Positions 10,535 through 19,873 of a DNA stretch of 64,000 bases are shown in pieces. The DNA is from Bathymodiolus thermophilus thioautotrophic gill symbiont. Its GTDB lineage: Bacteria; Pseudomonadota; Gammaproteobacteria; PS1; Pseudothioglobaceae. A program made the translations under genes and the position numbers. How positions within the stretch are numbered: the first letter of the stretch is position 1; every line of letters begins with the position of its first letter. The notes under the pieces are model-generated. The model had not been told where the DNA came from. It did no database searches and worked only from the letters and a program-made list of their open reading frames with translations. Where the stretch lies: positions 2,294,001 to 2,358,000 of the forward strand of contig NZ_CP024634.1 in the NCBI RefSeq assembly GCF_003711265.1, in the 5' to 3' direction.

Positions 10535-10695
10535 GAGACCTGCATTAAACATAAATCTTAACCAAAAGCCAACTTTCACTCAGTTATAAAATTTTATAAA
10601 TCCCATCTTAGCTCTACTAAGATAGACTTTATAAAAAATTACAACTGAATAAAATTTACCCTTTATCCAGCATTCAACTCTAATTCAGGGGTCTC
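10535..10695. mobile_element. Divergent 161-bp MITE subfamily member
   Basis: It starts GAGACCTGCATTAAACATAA and ends AATTCAGGGGTCTC. It has the same 161-bp length and palindromic plan as the common element (CTCTACTAAGATAGAC replaces the usual centre), but the arms differ strongly. It looks like an older subfamily using the same termini. Confidence 0.75.
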
Positions 10696-10699
10696 AAAT

Positions 10700-10755
10700 C
10701 ACTAAGCAGGAAAAAGTGAATGGTTGATGATTGTCCATATCTATGCAAAGGTCTC
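10700..10755. repeat. Right-end fragment of the 161-bp MITE
   Basis: The sequence ends in TATGCAAAGGTCTC, like the right arm of the standard element, and abuts the divergent copy. Its terminal TGAGACC (minus strand) begins with the TGA that ends the SNF2 gene. Confidence 0.7.
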
Positions 10756-13700
10756 ATTTTAATAATTTCAGCAACTCTTCGCCCGAAATTTTTTCAGTTT
10801 TTCCACCTTTATAAACACCTTGCTGCAATTGCAGTTTCTTCTTTTGTAATTCTAAAATCTTTTCTTCAATGCTATTTTCAATAATGAGTTTATAAACAAA
10901 TACTGCCTTAGTTTGCCCAATACGATGCGCCCTATCTGTCGCCTGATTTTCAACGGCTGGATTCCACCAAGGGTCATAATGAATAACCGTATCTGCTTCT
11001 GTTAAATTAAGCCCAACACCGCCCGCTTTCAGGCTAATCAAGAATACATCTGCTTGGCCAGAGGTAAATTTTTCTATCACTTCCTCGCGTTTTTTAGTGG
11101 CACCTGTTAGCTTGGTATAACTGATATTTTTCTTCTCCAATTCATTCTGCAAAATATTCAACATAGAAGTAAACTGGGAAAAAACCAATATTTTTCTATT
11201 TTCAGACAGTAACTCTTCTAACAAATCTAAAAACAATTGTAATTTGGCGGATTCTTCTACTTTTTTTGCCATCTCTATTTTAACCAATTGCGGATCACAA
11301 CAAACCTGCCTAAGTTTTAACAAAGCGTCAAGTAGCATAATGTGTGATTTTGCCAAGCCTTTTTGGGTGATTGCTTCTCGCACTTTTTTCTCCATAGTAA
11401 GGCGAATGCTTTCGTATAGAGCAGCTTGTTTTTCATCAAATTGAGTGTATTTAATAATTTCAGATTTTTCTGGCAATTCAGGCAAAACTTCAGCTTTAGT
11501 GCGTCTTAGCATAAATGGGCGCACACGCTGATTGAGCATCTTTTGCTTATCTTGATCCAAGTGTTTTTCGATTGGCGTTTGGTATTTTCTTTTAAAAGTA
11601 ATTTGATTGTGTAAAAATCCAGGCATTAAAAAGGAAAAAATCGACCACAATTCACCCAAATGATTTTCAATCGGCGTACCGCTCAATGCCAAGCGGTAAT
11701 CGCTTTTAAGGGATTTGATGGCAACACACATTTTGGTTTTTGGGTTTTTAATTTTTTGCGCCTCATCCAAAATAATGTAACTAAAATGATATTCAATAAA
11801 TTTATCAATATCACGATAAATGAGCGCATAAGAAGTAAGCAAAATATCAGCCTCCTCTATCTGTTTAAACATTTCAAAGCGTTCTGACCCCCCATATAAT
11901 GAGAGTATTTTTAAATCTGGCGTAAATCTTTTTACCTCGTTTTTCCAATTGGCAATCAATGAAGTTGGCACCACAATTAACACCGGTTTTTTTATTTTTT
12001 TCTGCGCTTTTAAGCAAGATAAATGGGTCAATGTTTGCAAAGTTTTGCCCAGCCCCATATCGTCTGCCAAAATACCAGAAAATTTAAACTCAAATAAAAA
12101 GTTCAGCCAACTAAGCCCTGTTTTTTGATAATCCCTGAGTGTGGTTTGTAAATTTTTAGGCGTTTCTACAGGTGTAATTTTGTCAAAATTGCGTAATTTT
12201 TCTGCAAGTTTTAAAACCTCTTTTGAACCACGCCAAAGAATATCTTCACCCATATTTTCCAATGTATGCACCTCATTCGCCCCCACTCTGACACTTTGAG
12301 ATTGTCCGTCATAAAGTTGCAATATCACATTCAAAATTGGTTTAATTTGCTCTGTTTTAATGCGCACAAAATAATCAGGACGCACTTCCAAATTAACATA
12401 TTCTCTTGATTCATGCTGATCAAATTTTGTTACAAACGAACTAATCAAAGGCGCTAACGGCAACTTTATCCCATCAAATTCTATATTAAATAACAAAGAA
12501 AACCAGTCATTTTTCACATCACTGTCTATCGAAACTTGAGCGTTATTAGCAAAATTTAGTGTCCAATTTGGGTCTATTTCAATCACAAAACCTTGTTGTT
12601 CCAATGAATCTAAACTTTGTTTAAACCGATACCAAAAATCTAAATATTGTTGCTTGTCTTCATTTTCATAATAAAAATACAACTGTTTCTTAAAAAAATC
12701 ACTCGCAAATCCCAATGCCTCAAACTGTTGCTTAATCTGATTTTCAAAAGCCAAATCACGCTTAATTTGATACTGTATGTCTGCCTCTAAAACAACACTT
12801 GTTTGCTCTTGTGGATAATAATTTAACACCGTCTCATCGTAGATAAAATCCAGAGTTACAACGGCTCGCCTTCGATTTGTTAACTTGATTTTTGGCAGAG
12901 CAATAACATTGATTTCTTTGCACTCAAAATCCTCTGGAATAACAATATTAATATCAATAAAATTCTGCCTAAACAATTGATACATTGGGATAATTTGCGA
13001 CTTAGAAACCGTAGGTGCATTTAGTATTTTTCTCAAAGTATCGTAGTTAACACCTTGCACAACAGTGGCTTGATTATTGTCAATAGCCACCACAGGGTCG
13101 GAGGCAATAATGCGGGCATCTGCCGCTAAATTGGTGGTTATTTGATAAGAATTTTTTACCTTTTTCCAACTTAATGCCAAAACGGTTTGAGTTTTTTCTA
13201 ATTGTAGCGGCTGTTCATTGTCTTGATAAAAACAACGATTGGTTTTTATCATTTCCAGCAAAACACGATAGCCCAATTTGCCAGAAAGCGTTTTTTTAAA
13301 ATAAGAATATTGCGGAAAAATACCCCGACACATGGTAATAATGTCTTGATCTTCTTTGGTAATTATGTGTTGATGAGCACCCCCATATAAAAGTTTATCT
13401 GTGTCAATTTTGTAAAAGCGAACCTTGTTCTTTTTAAGTTGCTTGACCTTAGTGAACTCAACATCTCGATTGGAGTCATCGCCAATAAACAAACGATAAA
13501 TCATATAGTCGCTATTTGTTTGAAGTTGATTGCCTTTTTCACTTAGTTTTTGAAAATCATCCGCCCACACTTCAAATTTTGACGGTAAATTTTCATCTTG
13601 TGAAACAAAATTTTGTGTCTTCATGTCGCTAAAAGCAATGACCGCTGCCACAACATGCTTGCAATTGTAACCAACAGGACAATCACACTTTCCAGCAATA

Positions 13701-13900
13701 ATGGCATATTGACTGTGACGAATAGCAATAGTTTGCGTGTATAAACTATTACCATACACTTGAGAATTTAATACAACAGAGCCAGAATCTTTGCGCTCAA
13801 CCTTCAAACTCTCAAGCGCACTATGGCGATAATATTGAAATCCCCTGTCAAAAGCACCGTTATTGCCAATCGCTTGTTTAATTTGCTCTAAATTTAACAT
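10754..13900 (-). CDS. SNF2-family DNA helicase with SWIM zinc finger
   Basis: This 1048-residue protein is an ATP-dependent DNA translocase of the bacterial SNF2 class. An N-terminal SWIM zinc finger is visible (CDC at residues 72-74, C80, H82), followed by a long SNF2-associated region. The helicase core has Walker A DDMGLGKT near residue 615 and box II DEAQ near residue 711. The C-terminal helicase half ends with the SAGGVGLNL-like motif (here LKAGGVGLNLTEAD) and DRAHRIGQ. It overlaps the 3' end of rlmD by 7 bases, so it is translationally coupled in a glcF-rlmD-SNF2 minus-strand operon. Its stop codon is supplied by a MITE terminus. The exact cellular role is not deducible; RapA-like remodelling or repair is plausible. 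Confidence 0.93.
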   Translation of the reverse strand: MLNLEQIKQAIGNNGAFDRGFQYYRHSALESLKVERKDSGSVVLNSQVYGNSLYTQTIAIRHSQYAIIAGKCDCPVGYNCKHVVAAVIAFSDMKTQNFVSQDENLPSKFEVWADDFQKLSEKGNQLQTNSDYMIYRLFIGDDSNRDVEFTKVKQLKKNKVRFYKIDTDKLLYGGAHQHIITKEDQDIITMCRGIFPQYSYFKKTLSGKLGYRVLLEMIKTNRCFYQDNEQPLQLEKTQTVLALSWKKVKNSYQITTNLAADARIIASDPVVAIDNNQATVVQGVNYDTLRKILNAPTVSKSQIIPMYQLFRQNFIDINIVIPEDFECKEINVIALPKIKLTNRRRAVVTLDFIYDETVLNYYPQEQTSVVLEADIQYQIKRDLAFENQIKQQFEALGFASDFFKKQLYFYYENEDKQQYLDFWYRFKQSLDSLEQQGFVIEIDPNWTLNFANNAQVSIDSDVKNDWFSLLFNIEFDGIKLPLAPLISSFVTKFDQHESREYVNLEVRPDYFVRIKTEQIKPILNVILQLYDGQSQSVRVGANEVHTLENMGEDILWRGSKEVLKLAEKLRNFDKITPVETPKNLQTTLRDYQKTGLSWLNFLFEFKFSGILADDMGLGKTLQTLTHLSCLKAQKKIKKPVLIVVPTSLIANWKNEVKRFTPDLKILSLYGGSERFEMFKQIEEADILLTSYALIYRDIDKFIEYHFSYIILDEAQKIKNPKTKMCVAIKSLKSDYRLALSGTPIENHLGELWSIFSFLMPGFLHNQITFKRKYQTPIEKHLDQDKQKMLNQRVRPFMLRRTKAEVLPELPEKSEIIKYTQFDEKQAALYESIRLTMEKKVREAITQKGLAKSHIMLLDALLKLRQVCCDPQLVKIEMAKKVEESAKLQLFLDLLEELLSENRKILVFSQFTSMLNILQNELEKKNISYTKLTGATKKREEVIEKFTSGQADVFLISLKAGGVGLNLTEADTVIHYDPWWNPAVENQATDRAHRIGQTKAVFVYKLIIENSIEEKILELQKKKLQLQQGVYKGGKTEKISGEELLKLLK

Positions 13901-15213
13901 CTAACAAACAACGCAATAGATTCAACATGCGCTGTCTGTGGAAACATATCCATCACCCCTGCAGTTTCTAGTTCATACCCAATTTCAATCAATTTCTCAG
14001 TGTCTCTCGCCAATGTAGCAGGATTACACGACACATAAACCAAGCGCTCAACGCCTAATTTTGGCAACAATTCAATAATTTCAATAGCACCTGAACGGGC
14101 TGGATCAATCAATGCCTTGTTATAAGTTTTACCTCGGAACCACTCAAAACCTACCACTTCTTTAAACAAATCCGCCTTATAAAAATCTGCATTCTGAATG
14201 CCATTTTTCTGCGCATTTGCCTTAGCACGCTCAATCAACCCCGAATCCCCCTCAACACCAACCACATACTGCGCATATCTCGCAATCGGCAGCGTAAAAT
14301 TCCCCAAACCGCAAAACAAATCAATCACCTTATCATCCTTATCAAGCGCCAGCAAATCAAGCGCCAATGACACCATTTTTTGATTTAATTTAAAATTCAC
14401 CTGCGTAAAATCAGTTGGCAAAAACGCCATTTCAATATCATGCTGAGGATGAGAATAAGTTAAAGTAACCGACTCCCCCAACGCTTTAACCGTCTCCTCA
14501 CCCCCACTCTGCGTATAAAACGAAACCCCCAATTTATCCGCACAATCTAACAATATCTGCTCATCCTCCGCACTAAATGGCTCAAGATGTCGCAAAATTA
14601 ACACCGTATTATTCTCAGCAATTGCCACCTCAATTTGCGGCACCTGCGATTTAATAGAAAGCCGCTCAATACACTCACCCAAATCCACCAAATGCTCGCC
14701 AATAGCAGCATGCAACACCTCACACCTATCCATATTAGCAATCCAACCCGACTTTTTCTCTCTAAAGCCAACCAAAACCTTGTCCTTTTTAGCCACCCAA
14801 CGCACACCCAACCGCGCCTTACGCCGATAACCCCACACCTGTGCCTGCAAAGGCTCCAGCCAATTCTTTGGCTCAATCTTAGCCTGCTGTTTAAACGCAT
14901 CTTTCAACCACGCCCCTTTAGCCTCAATCTGATCCTCACTAGACAAATGCTGAAACGAACACCCGCCACAAATACCAAACACCTCACATTTAGGCACAAT
15001 CCGATTATCCGCAGGCACCAAAACCTCCACCACATCCGCCTCTTCAAATTTAGCCCGAGAAAAAACACGCTCAGCCACCACTTTTTCCCCTGGCAACGCA
15101 CCACTAACAAAAATCACTTTTTCATCTAAATGTGCAATACCCCGCCCTTCGTGTGAAAGCGCTTCAATCTCTAATTCGTAAATCCTTGGTTTTGGTTTTC
15201 TTCTTTTGCCCAT
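13894..15213 (-). CDS. rlmD: 23S rRNA (uracil-C5)-methyltransferase RlmD
   Basis: This SAM-dependent enzyme methylates U1939 of 23S rRNA (E. coli numbering). It has an N-terminal TRAM domain (YELEIEALSHEGRGIAHLD), the cysteines of an iron-sulfur cluster (CEVFGICGGC plus a later Cys), the SAM-binding DLFCGLGNFTLP motif and the catalytic VYVSCNPATLARD motif. A longer frame starts at 15240, but the ATG at 15213 lies two bases after the glcF stop and has GGAGG nine bases upstream, so I prefer it. It is 439 residues, a normal length for the family. Confidence 0.95.
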   Translation of the reverse strand: MGKRRKPKPRIYELEIEALSHEGRGIAHLDEKVIFVSGALPGEKVVAERVFSRAKFEEADVVEVLVPADNRIVPKCEVFGICGGCSFQHLSSEDQIEAKGAWLKDAFKQQAKIEPKNWLEPLQAQVWGYRRKARLGVRWVAKKDKVLVGFREKKSGWIANMDRCEVLHAAIGEHLVDLGECIERLSIKSQVPQIEVAIAENNTVLILRHLEPFSAEDEQILLDCADKLGVSFYTQSGGEETVKALGESVTLTYSHPQHDIEMAFLPTDFTQVNFKLNQKMVSLALDLLALDKDDKVIDLFCGLGNFTLPIARYAQYVVGVEGDSGLIERAKANAQKNGIQNADFYKADLFKEVVGFEWFRGKTYNKALIDPARSGAIEIIELLPKLGVERLVYVSCNPATLARDTEKLIEIGYELETAGVMDMFPQTAHVESIALFVRC

Positions 15214-15215
15214 GC

Positions 15216-16340
15216 TTATGCCTCCAGTAGCTCGATCCAATGTTTAACAGGTGTTTTAGTGCCTTTTTGCAAATGCATTAAACAGCCTATGTTTGCAGTA
15301 ACAATCATCTCTGGATTGCTTGCAGTTAGATTTTTCAGTTTGTTGATTTTCAATTGTTTTGAAAGTTTTGGCTGAAAAATTGAATAAGTGCCCGCAGAAC
15401 CACAGCATAAATGCGAATCAACAACAGGCATTTGCTGATAACCCAGCGAATGTAAAATAGAATCAACCAAGCCACCTAATTTCTGACCATGTTGCAAGGT
15501 GCAAGGCTCATGATAAGAGATATTAACTTGCTTTACATTAAGCCGACTCAAATCTTGATAAACCAAAAATTCAGCAATGTCCTTGGTTTTGTTCGCAATA
15601 TATTGCGCCTTTTGATAATACGGGTCTGACTCATCAAATAACGCTGGATAATCTTTAACCATCACCCCACAACCACTGGCACTGGAAATAATAACCGTCG
15701 CCTCAACTTGAAGCCAAGCATCAATATTACGCTTGATTTTAATCAACGCATCACGACTGGCACTCAAATGCTGGTCAATCGCCCCACAGCATTGTTTTTG
15801 CGGCGTTTCTGTCGTTTCGTAACCCAATTTTGCAAGAATATTTTTAATCCGATGGTTGATATTAGGCGCCAGCACACCCTGCACACAACCACCCAATAAC
15901 AAAACCTTACCCGTTTTCACCAGTGGCTTAATCAACGCCCCACACACCTTAGAATGCCTCAACACCCGCCCCACCGGATTAAACAAAATCGGCGTGGTCA
16001 AAAATTGACGCACAGAATATCGATACACCCTCTGCCAAAGCGGTCGTTTTTGCTCCACAAACGCCCGCCCAATATCCACCAATTGACCATACTCCACCCC
16101 CGATGGACAAGTAGTTTCACACGACCTACAAGTTAAACAACGGTCTAAATGTTTGATACTTTGCCGAGAAAAATCACGCCCTTCCAAAGCCGATTTAATC
16201 AAATAAATACGCCCCCGCGGCGAATCCAACTCATCCCCCAATAATTGATAAGTCGGACAAGTCGCCAAACAAAATCCACAATGCACACATTTACGGATAA
16301 TATCATCAGCTTTTAAATTTTTAATATCTATGGTTTGCAT
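15216..16340 (-). CDS. glcF: Glycolate oxidase iron-sulfur subunit GlcF
   Basis: GlcF passes electrons from the GlcD/GlcE flavin subunits towards the quinone pool during oxidation of glycolate to glyoxylate. Two ferredoxin-type clusters are visible (CVHCGFCLATCP near residue 17 and CLTCRSCETTCP near residue 67), followed by CCG-type cysteine-rich domains (CCGAID, CCGSAGTYS). The 374 residues are slightly short of the common 400 or so. It heads an operon with rlmD and the SNF2 gene. Its expected partners glcD and glcE lie 10 kb away on the same strand and in the order expected of one operon, separated by the accessory island at 16.4-26.7 kb. Confidence 0.93.
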   Translation of the reverse strand: MQTIDIKNLKADDIIRKCVHCGFCLATCPTYQLLGDELDSPRGRIYLIKSALEGRDFSRQSIKHLDRCLTCRSCETTCPSGVEYGQLVDIGRAFVEQKRPLWQRVYRYSVRQFLTTPILFNPVGRVLRHSKVCGALIKPLVKTGKVLLLGGCVQGVLAPNINHRIKNILAKLGYETTETPQKQCCGAIDQHLSASRDALIKIKRNIDAWLQVEATVIISSASGCGVMVKDYPALFDESDPYYQKAQYIANKTKDIAEFLVYQDLSRLNVKQVNISYHEPCTLQHGQKLGGLVDSILHSLGYQQMPVVDSHLCCGSAGTYSIFQPKLSKQLKINKLKNLTASNPEMIVTANIGCLMHLQKGTKTPVKHWIELLEA

Positions 16341-16499
16341 AAGTTTATTTCTTTTCCAACTTTAAATCTCACAAGCACCTTACCCCTTCACATAAAAAAT
16401 CAGGGAAAGGCTTATAACCCCTTCTAAAACACGATTAATCCACAAAAAAACCACTCTTTATATTTTAAAAAGAATAAATTCACAAACTCTGGCAACAAG

Positions 16500-16860
16500 A
16501 GGAGCAGTTACAAACCACTCCCGACGGCTTTATATTTAATTTATTAAGTTGTTTTTATCTAAAAAATTAATAATAATATGAGACCTTTGCATAAATATGG
16601 ATGATGAGCAAAATTCAATTTTTGCCCACTTGGTAATCTTCTTAAACCTTGTCTTATCAGGGCTAAGGCTGGGTTTAATAAAATTACCAAGTGGGTGAAA
16701 AGTAGATTCTTGATGATTATTCATATTTATGCAAAGGTCTCAATATAAAGTCTGATAATTATGTCATTTTTTTGACCTCTAATTACTCTATTATCAAAAA
16801 TATTTTTACTACTTAAATTTTATGAATCTATCCAATAACTCCACATTATAAGGAACGGTT
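16500..16860. repeat. REP-bounded RAYT remnant interrupted by a MITE
   Basis: A decayed REP hairpin (16501-16530, GGAGCAGTTACAAACCACTC) is followed by sequence matching the 3' end of the RAYT gene. The match is split by the MITE at 16580-16741 and ends in a half REP (GGAACGGTTTATAG, 16852). Comparison with the uninterrupted copy at 17528-17743 gives the empty site. Confidence 0.75.
16580..16741. mobile_element. MITE nested in a RAYT remnant
   Basis: The 162-bp copy has termini GAGACC and GGTCTC. The left flank ends AATAT and the right flank begins AATAT, a 5-bp target duplication. The related sequence near 17585-17610 represents the unoccupied site. Confidence 0.92.
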
Positions 16861-16919
16861 TATAGCCACCCATTTCTCGCCCACAGCCCGCTTAAAAACA
16901 AAGATTTCCTACCAAAAAA

Positions 16920-16946
16920 GGAACGGTTACAAACCGTTCCCTACGG
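16920..16946. repeat. REP hairpin at the RAYT 3' side
   Basis: GGAACGGTT-ACA-AACCGTTCC is a perfect 9-bp stem with a 3-base loop, followed by the conserved CTACGG. It lies just downstream of the minus-strand RAYT gene. Similar hairpins occur at 17485-17509, 17528-17554, 17714-17743, 17792-17817, 23315-23341 and 23676-23703, with diverged ones at 26611-26683. Confidence 0.9.
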
Positions 16947-16954
16947 CTTCATGT

Positions 16955-17440
16955 TTAATTTATTGAATTGTTTTTGTTTAAATGCCATTTCAAGGGGTTA
17001 TTAGCAATATAGAGTCTAGCATTGTCTAATTCCTTTTGACTTCTAATCACTCTATCATAAAAAGATTTTTGCCACCTAAATTTCACCAACGCATCCTCTT
17101 CATTAATTTTCTTAGACGAAAAAGTTTTAAAACCACGCATTATCTCCGACAACCCATGCCTTGGTTTGCAACCACCCCCTTCCCGCTCATTATTAATAAT
17201 CACAATCCCATGAAAATGATTAGGCATCACCACATACTCATCCAATATACAATTTTGATAATGACTTGACAAACCTAACCAGCATTCTTCAACAATTTCA
17301 CCGGCCTTATTAATGGTCATTATTTCATTGGAAACTTGCCCAAAATATTCATGCATTTTGTAAGTGCAAGTGGTGATGTAATAATAATTATTTTGCGAAT
17401 AATCGTAATTTTTAAGTCTATTGGCTTTTCTTTGTTTCAT
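16955..17440 (-). CDS. REP-associated tyrosine transposase (RAYT, Y1/HUH family)
   Basis: The 161-residue protein is a single-strand transposase of the IS200-like Y1 superfamily. The HUH metal site is visible in MPNHFHGIVII, and a candidate nucleophilic tyrosine lies in the SFYDRVIRS helix near residue 128. The N-terminal YYYITTCTYK strand is typical of this group. It is flanked on both sides by REP hairpins, the classic arrangement in which the enzyme recognises REPs. It appears intact and is likely the source that mobilised the REP-bounded remnants nearby. The cause and date of the 16.4-26.7 kb island's assembly cannot be told from this gene alone. Confidence 0.92.
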   Translation of the reverse strand: MKQRKANRLKNYDYSQNNYYYITTCTYKMHEYFGQVSNEIMTINKAGEIVEECWLGLSSHYQNCILDEYVVMPNHFHGIVIINNEREGGGCKPRHGLSEIMRGFKTFSSKKINEEDALVKFRWQKSFYDRVIRSQKELDNARLYIANNPLKWHLNKNNSIN

Positions 17441-17484
17441 GCTGTTAAAAGGACTGCAAGTCTATCTCTATTCATCTTTGAAAA

Positions 17485-17509
17485 GCAACGGTTGCAAACC
17501 ATTCCCTAC
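17485..17509. repeat. REP hairpin at the RAYT 5' side
   Basis: GCAACGGTTGCAAACCATTC is an imperfect version of the REP hairpin, located just upstream of the RAYT start. Confidence 0.75.
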
Positions 17510-17527
17510 CTATTTACATCTAAAAAA

Positions 17528-17743
17528 GGAACGGTTACAAACCGCTCCCTACGGCTTCATGTTTAATTTATTGAATTGTTTTTATCTAAAAAATTATTGA
17601 CAATATAAAGTCTGACAATTATGTCATTTTTTTGACCGCTAATTACTCTATTATAAAAAATATTTTTACCACTTAAGTTTTATAAACCACCCAATAATTC
17701 CCAACCACCTCACGCCGTAGGGAACGGTTTGTAACCGTTCCTT
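17528..17743. repeat. REP-bounded non-autonomous element (RAYT 3' remnant)
   Basis: It is bounded by inverted REPs (GGAACGGTTACAAACCGCTC at 17528 and GGAACGGTTTGTAACCGTTC at 17720). The interior is a degenerate copy of the RAYT C-terminal region (compare TTCATGTTTAATTTATTGAA at 16947 and 17554). No open frame survives. It is the uninterrupted reference for the two MITE-invaded copies. A further REP follows at 17792-17817; nothing else is seen up to 17918. Confidence 0.8.
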
Positions 17744-17918
17744 TCTCATCTGCACCTTGTACTTAAAAACAAAAATGTTTTGCCAAAAAAAAGGAACGGT
17801 TGCAAACCGTTCCCTACAAGCCTTATGTTAAATTCGCTGGCTAACCTCGCCAAGTGTTTGTATGAAAATCTATTTTTAGGCGTTATAAACGATTACCCTT
17901 AAGGTTTGGTTATTTTTA

Positions 17919-19640
17919 TTAATCGTATTCTAACTCAACAGTGATACCGAGTAACTTACCGTTATCCGAGTCGTCAGTAAGTTCTTGAATTGTATTTTTT
18001 TTAACAAATTTTTTCACACTATCAGACAAGGTATTTAATTGATTTTGATTGATGCTGGCTATATATTGCTTGTCCGAAAACCTATCTTGAACTATTTTAA
18101 ATAATTCATTACAGTGCGTTTCGTCAATATCGCTAAACAACCTGCTATCATGAAAGATAAAATTCATAATATGGTTATTGCCTTGCATTAGAGTGGTAAT
18201 ATCGTAGCAAAAAAGTTTAACACTATTGATTCCATCAGAAGAATCAGATTGGATTTTAGCCTCAATATCATATCTAATTTGATTGAAGCCATCATTATTT
18301 TTTACTGTAATTCCAGACAATGAATTGGGATAAAAGAGTTTTGCTAACACTCTGAAATATTCCATAATTACACGAATGTCCTCCTTTGCATCATCTAAAT
18401 AATTAACTGTTTTTTCTGATTGTAAAATCATATCCTTTTTTAAAGATATTTTTTTTTGCCCATAGTCATGTTGCAATTTTTCATAACTTTGTAATTTTTC
18501 TTTACTTTGTATCATTTCAGAAAGACTAGCGTTAATTTTAGTAAAAATATCTAAGGCTTGGTGTGCATTAAGAAATTTCATATTTTTATCAAAATTCTGC
18601 TTTAGTGAAACAAAATCTTTTTTAAGGTTTTCTACCTCATTGAGAATTATTTGTTTTTGCCTTCCTAGCCTTTTGCCTCTATTGACCTTCAAAGATTTGT
18701 AAAAAATTTCCAATTCAGACAATTGTTTTTCTACATTCACTCGAAAAACAAGCTTTGATTCGTCAAATATTTTTTTTATATCTTTCTTATCTACATCAGG
18801 GCTAATTTTCAAACTTTGTTCAATATTTTTGATGCTATTTTTTTTTAGCTCAATGGTATTTTGCGTTTCATCTATTTTTCTTTTTATATCGTCAGACTCT
18901 TGTTTTATTTGATAATAATCATCCGCAACTTCAAACTGCTTTAAATCCTTCTCTAGTTTTTTAATTTTTTCATCTAAATCTGCTAATTCTAAAGATGAGT
19001 CTTGGTAGCCTTCAAAAAATTGCTTTAAAATCGGATCTTTTTTAATATTTTGATGTAGTTTATTTGTATCTGTTATTTTTTTTTTAAGTAACATTTTGGC
19101 TTGTGATAAATCTATATTAAGATCCAACAAAAAAGCGTTATAAAGTTGTTTTTGGTAGGGCTTATTTACTTGTTCTGGATTATCGTATTCAACATATGAT
19201 TTTTTTGAAGGTCTGATGAAAAATGGAAGCAAAGAGCGAAAACTTAAATATTGAATGTCTGGCGATATATCAAAGCAAAATTTTTGTAATTTTTCACAAA
19301 AATCAGATACAGTAAGGCTTTCATTGTTTAACTTAATTTTACTAGGGGATCCCGCATGTCTTTCTATTCTATAACATTTATCTTTTATTTCAACAGTTAA
19401 AAAAAACTGCCAATTAGGTAATTTTTCTTGCAACGATTTTGTAATTTTGTTATTTGCACTAGCGCCAAGACAAAAATTAATCAAAGCAACTAATAATGAT
19501 TTGCCAACACCATTATATGTTTTATTATTATCAAATTGCTCTGGGTTACTTTGCCTTGCAACAATAAAGCTAGCGCCGCTTTTATTAAATATTATATCTT
19601 TAAATGTTTCTTGGTTAGCTTTCAGTGAAATTAAACGCAT
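17919..19640 (-). CDS. ABC-three-component system ATPase (DUF2326 type)
   Basis: The 573-residue SMC/RecN-like ATPase has an N-terminal nucleotide-binding strand and P-loop (YNGVGKSLL, residues 42-50), a long coiled-coil middle (about residues 190-410, Lys/Glu-rich heptads) and a C-terminal ATPase half. The start MRLISLKANQETF and the motif GKTYNGVGKSLL-like spacing match the DUF2326 ATPases of ABC-three-component (ABC-3C) systems, which pair with a small middle component and an effector protein. Both partners are directly upstream and overlap it (10-base overlap with the 19631 gene). ABC-3C systems are predicted, and in some cases shown, to act in anti-mobile-element conflict. The role here is inferred from family and context. 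Confidence 0.85.
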   Translation of the reverse strand: MRLISLKANQETFKDIIFNKSGASFIVARQSNPEQFDNNKTYNGVGKSLLVALINFCLGASANNKITKSLQEKLPNWQFFLTVEIKDKCYRIERHAGSPSKIKLNNESLTVSDFCEKLQKFCFDISPDIQYLSFRSLLPFFIRPSKKSYVEYDNPEQVNKPYQKQLYNAFLLDLNIDLSQAKMLLKKKITDTNKLHQNIKKDPILKQFFEGYQDSSLELADLDEKIKKLEKDLKQFEVADDYYQIKQESDDIKRKIDETQNTIELKKNSIKNIEQSLKISPDVDKKDIKKIFDESKLVFRVNVEKQLSELEIFYKSLKVNRGKRLGRQKQIILNEVENLKKDFVSLKQNFDKNMKFLNAHQALDIFTKINASLSEMIQSKEKLQSYEKLQHDYGQKKISLKKDMILQSEKTVNYLDDAKEDIRVIMEYFRVLAKLFYPNSLSGITVKNNDGFNQIRYDIEAKIQSDSSDGINSVKLFCYDITTLMQGNNHIMNFIFHDSRLFSDIDETHCNELFKIVQDRFSDKQYIASINQNQLNTLSDSVKKFVKKNTIQELTDDSDNGKLLGITVELEYD

Positions 19641-19873
19641 TTTTTTATTACCCCGTCTTTTTCCGATACACTGCCAATACTATATAAAAATAGCAGAGTC
19701 ATAATTAAATTATCAAAACTATGCTTAGCTAAATAAATGTTATTTTCGTAATCTGCTTCATATTTCTCCCAAAGTTCATCAATATTTTTAGGTGACCGAA
19801 GTTGTGATAAAACATAAGAACCTAGTCCTAACAATGATTGAGAGAAATTAATGTGTTTTGTTGGTAATATCAT
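19631..19873 (-). CDS. ABC-three-component middle component (MC6-like)
   Basis: This small 80-residue helical protein opens MILPTKHINFSQSLLGLG and contains SLLGLGSYVL...LWEKY..., the pattern of the short winged-helix-like middle components that link ABC-3C ATPases to effectors. It overlaps the effector gene by 4 bases and the ATPase gene by 10, so the three are translationally coupled. The assignment relies strongly on the flanking genes. Confidence 0.75.
   Translation of the reverse strand: MILPTKHINFSQSLLGLGSYVLSQLRSPKNIDELWEKYEADYENNIYLAKHSFDNLIMTLLFLYSIGSVSEKDGVIKKCV

Noticed and set aside
14598-15129. ORFs on both strands overlapping rlmD
   Set aside because: They are high-Arg/Trp or His/Pro-rich shadows of the well-supported rlmD frame.
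16536-16724. ORFs beginning MNNHQES or MQRS at many sites
   Set aside because: They are translations of the two ends of the 161-bp MITE; the frames break between copies and lack conserved length.
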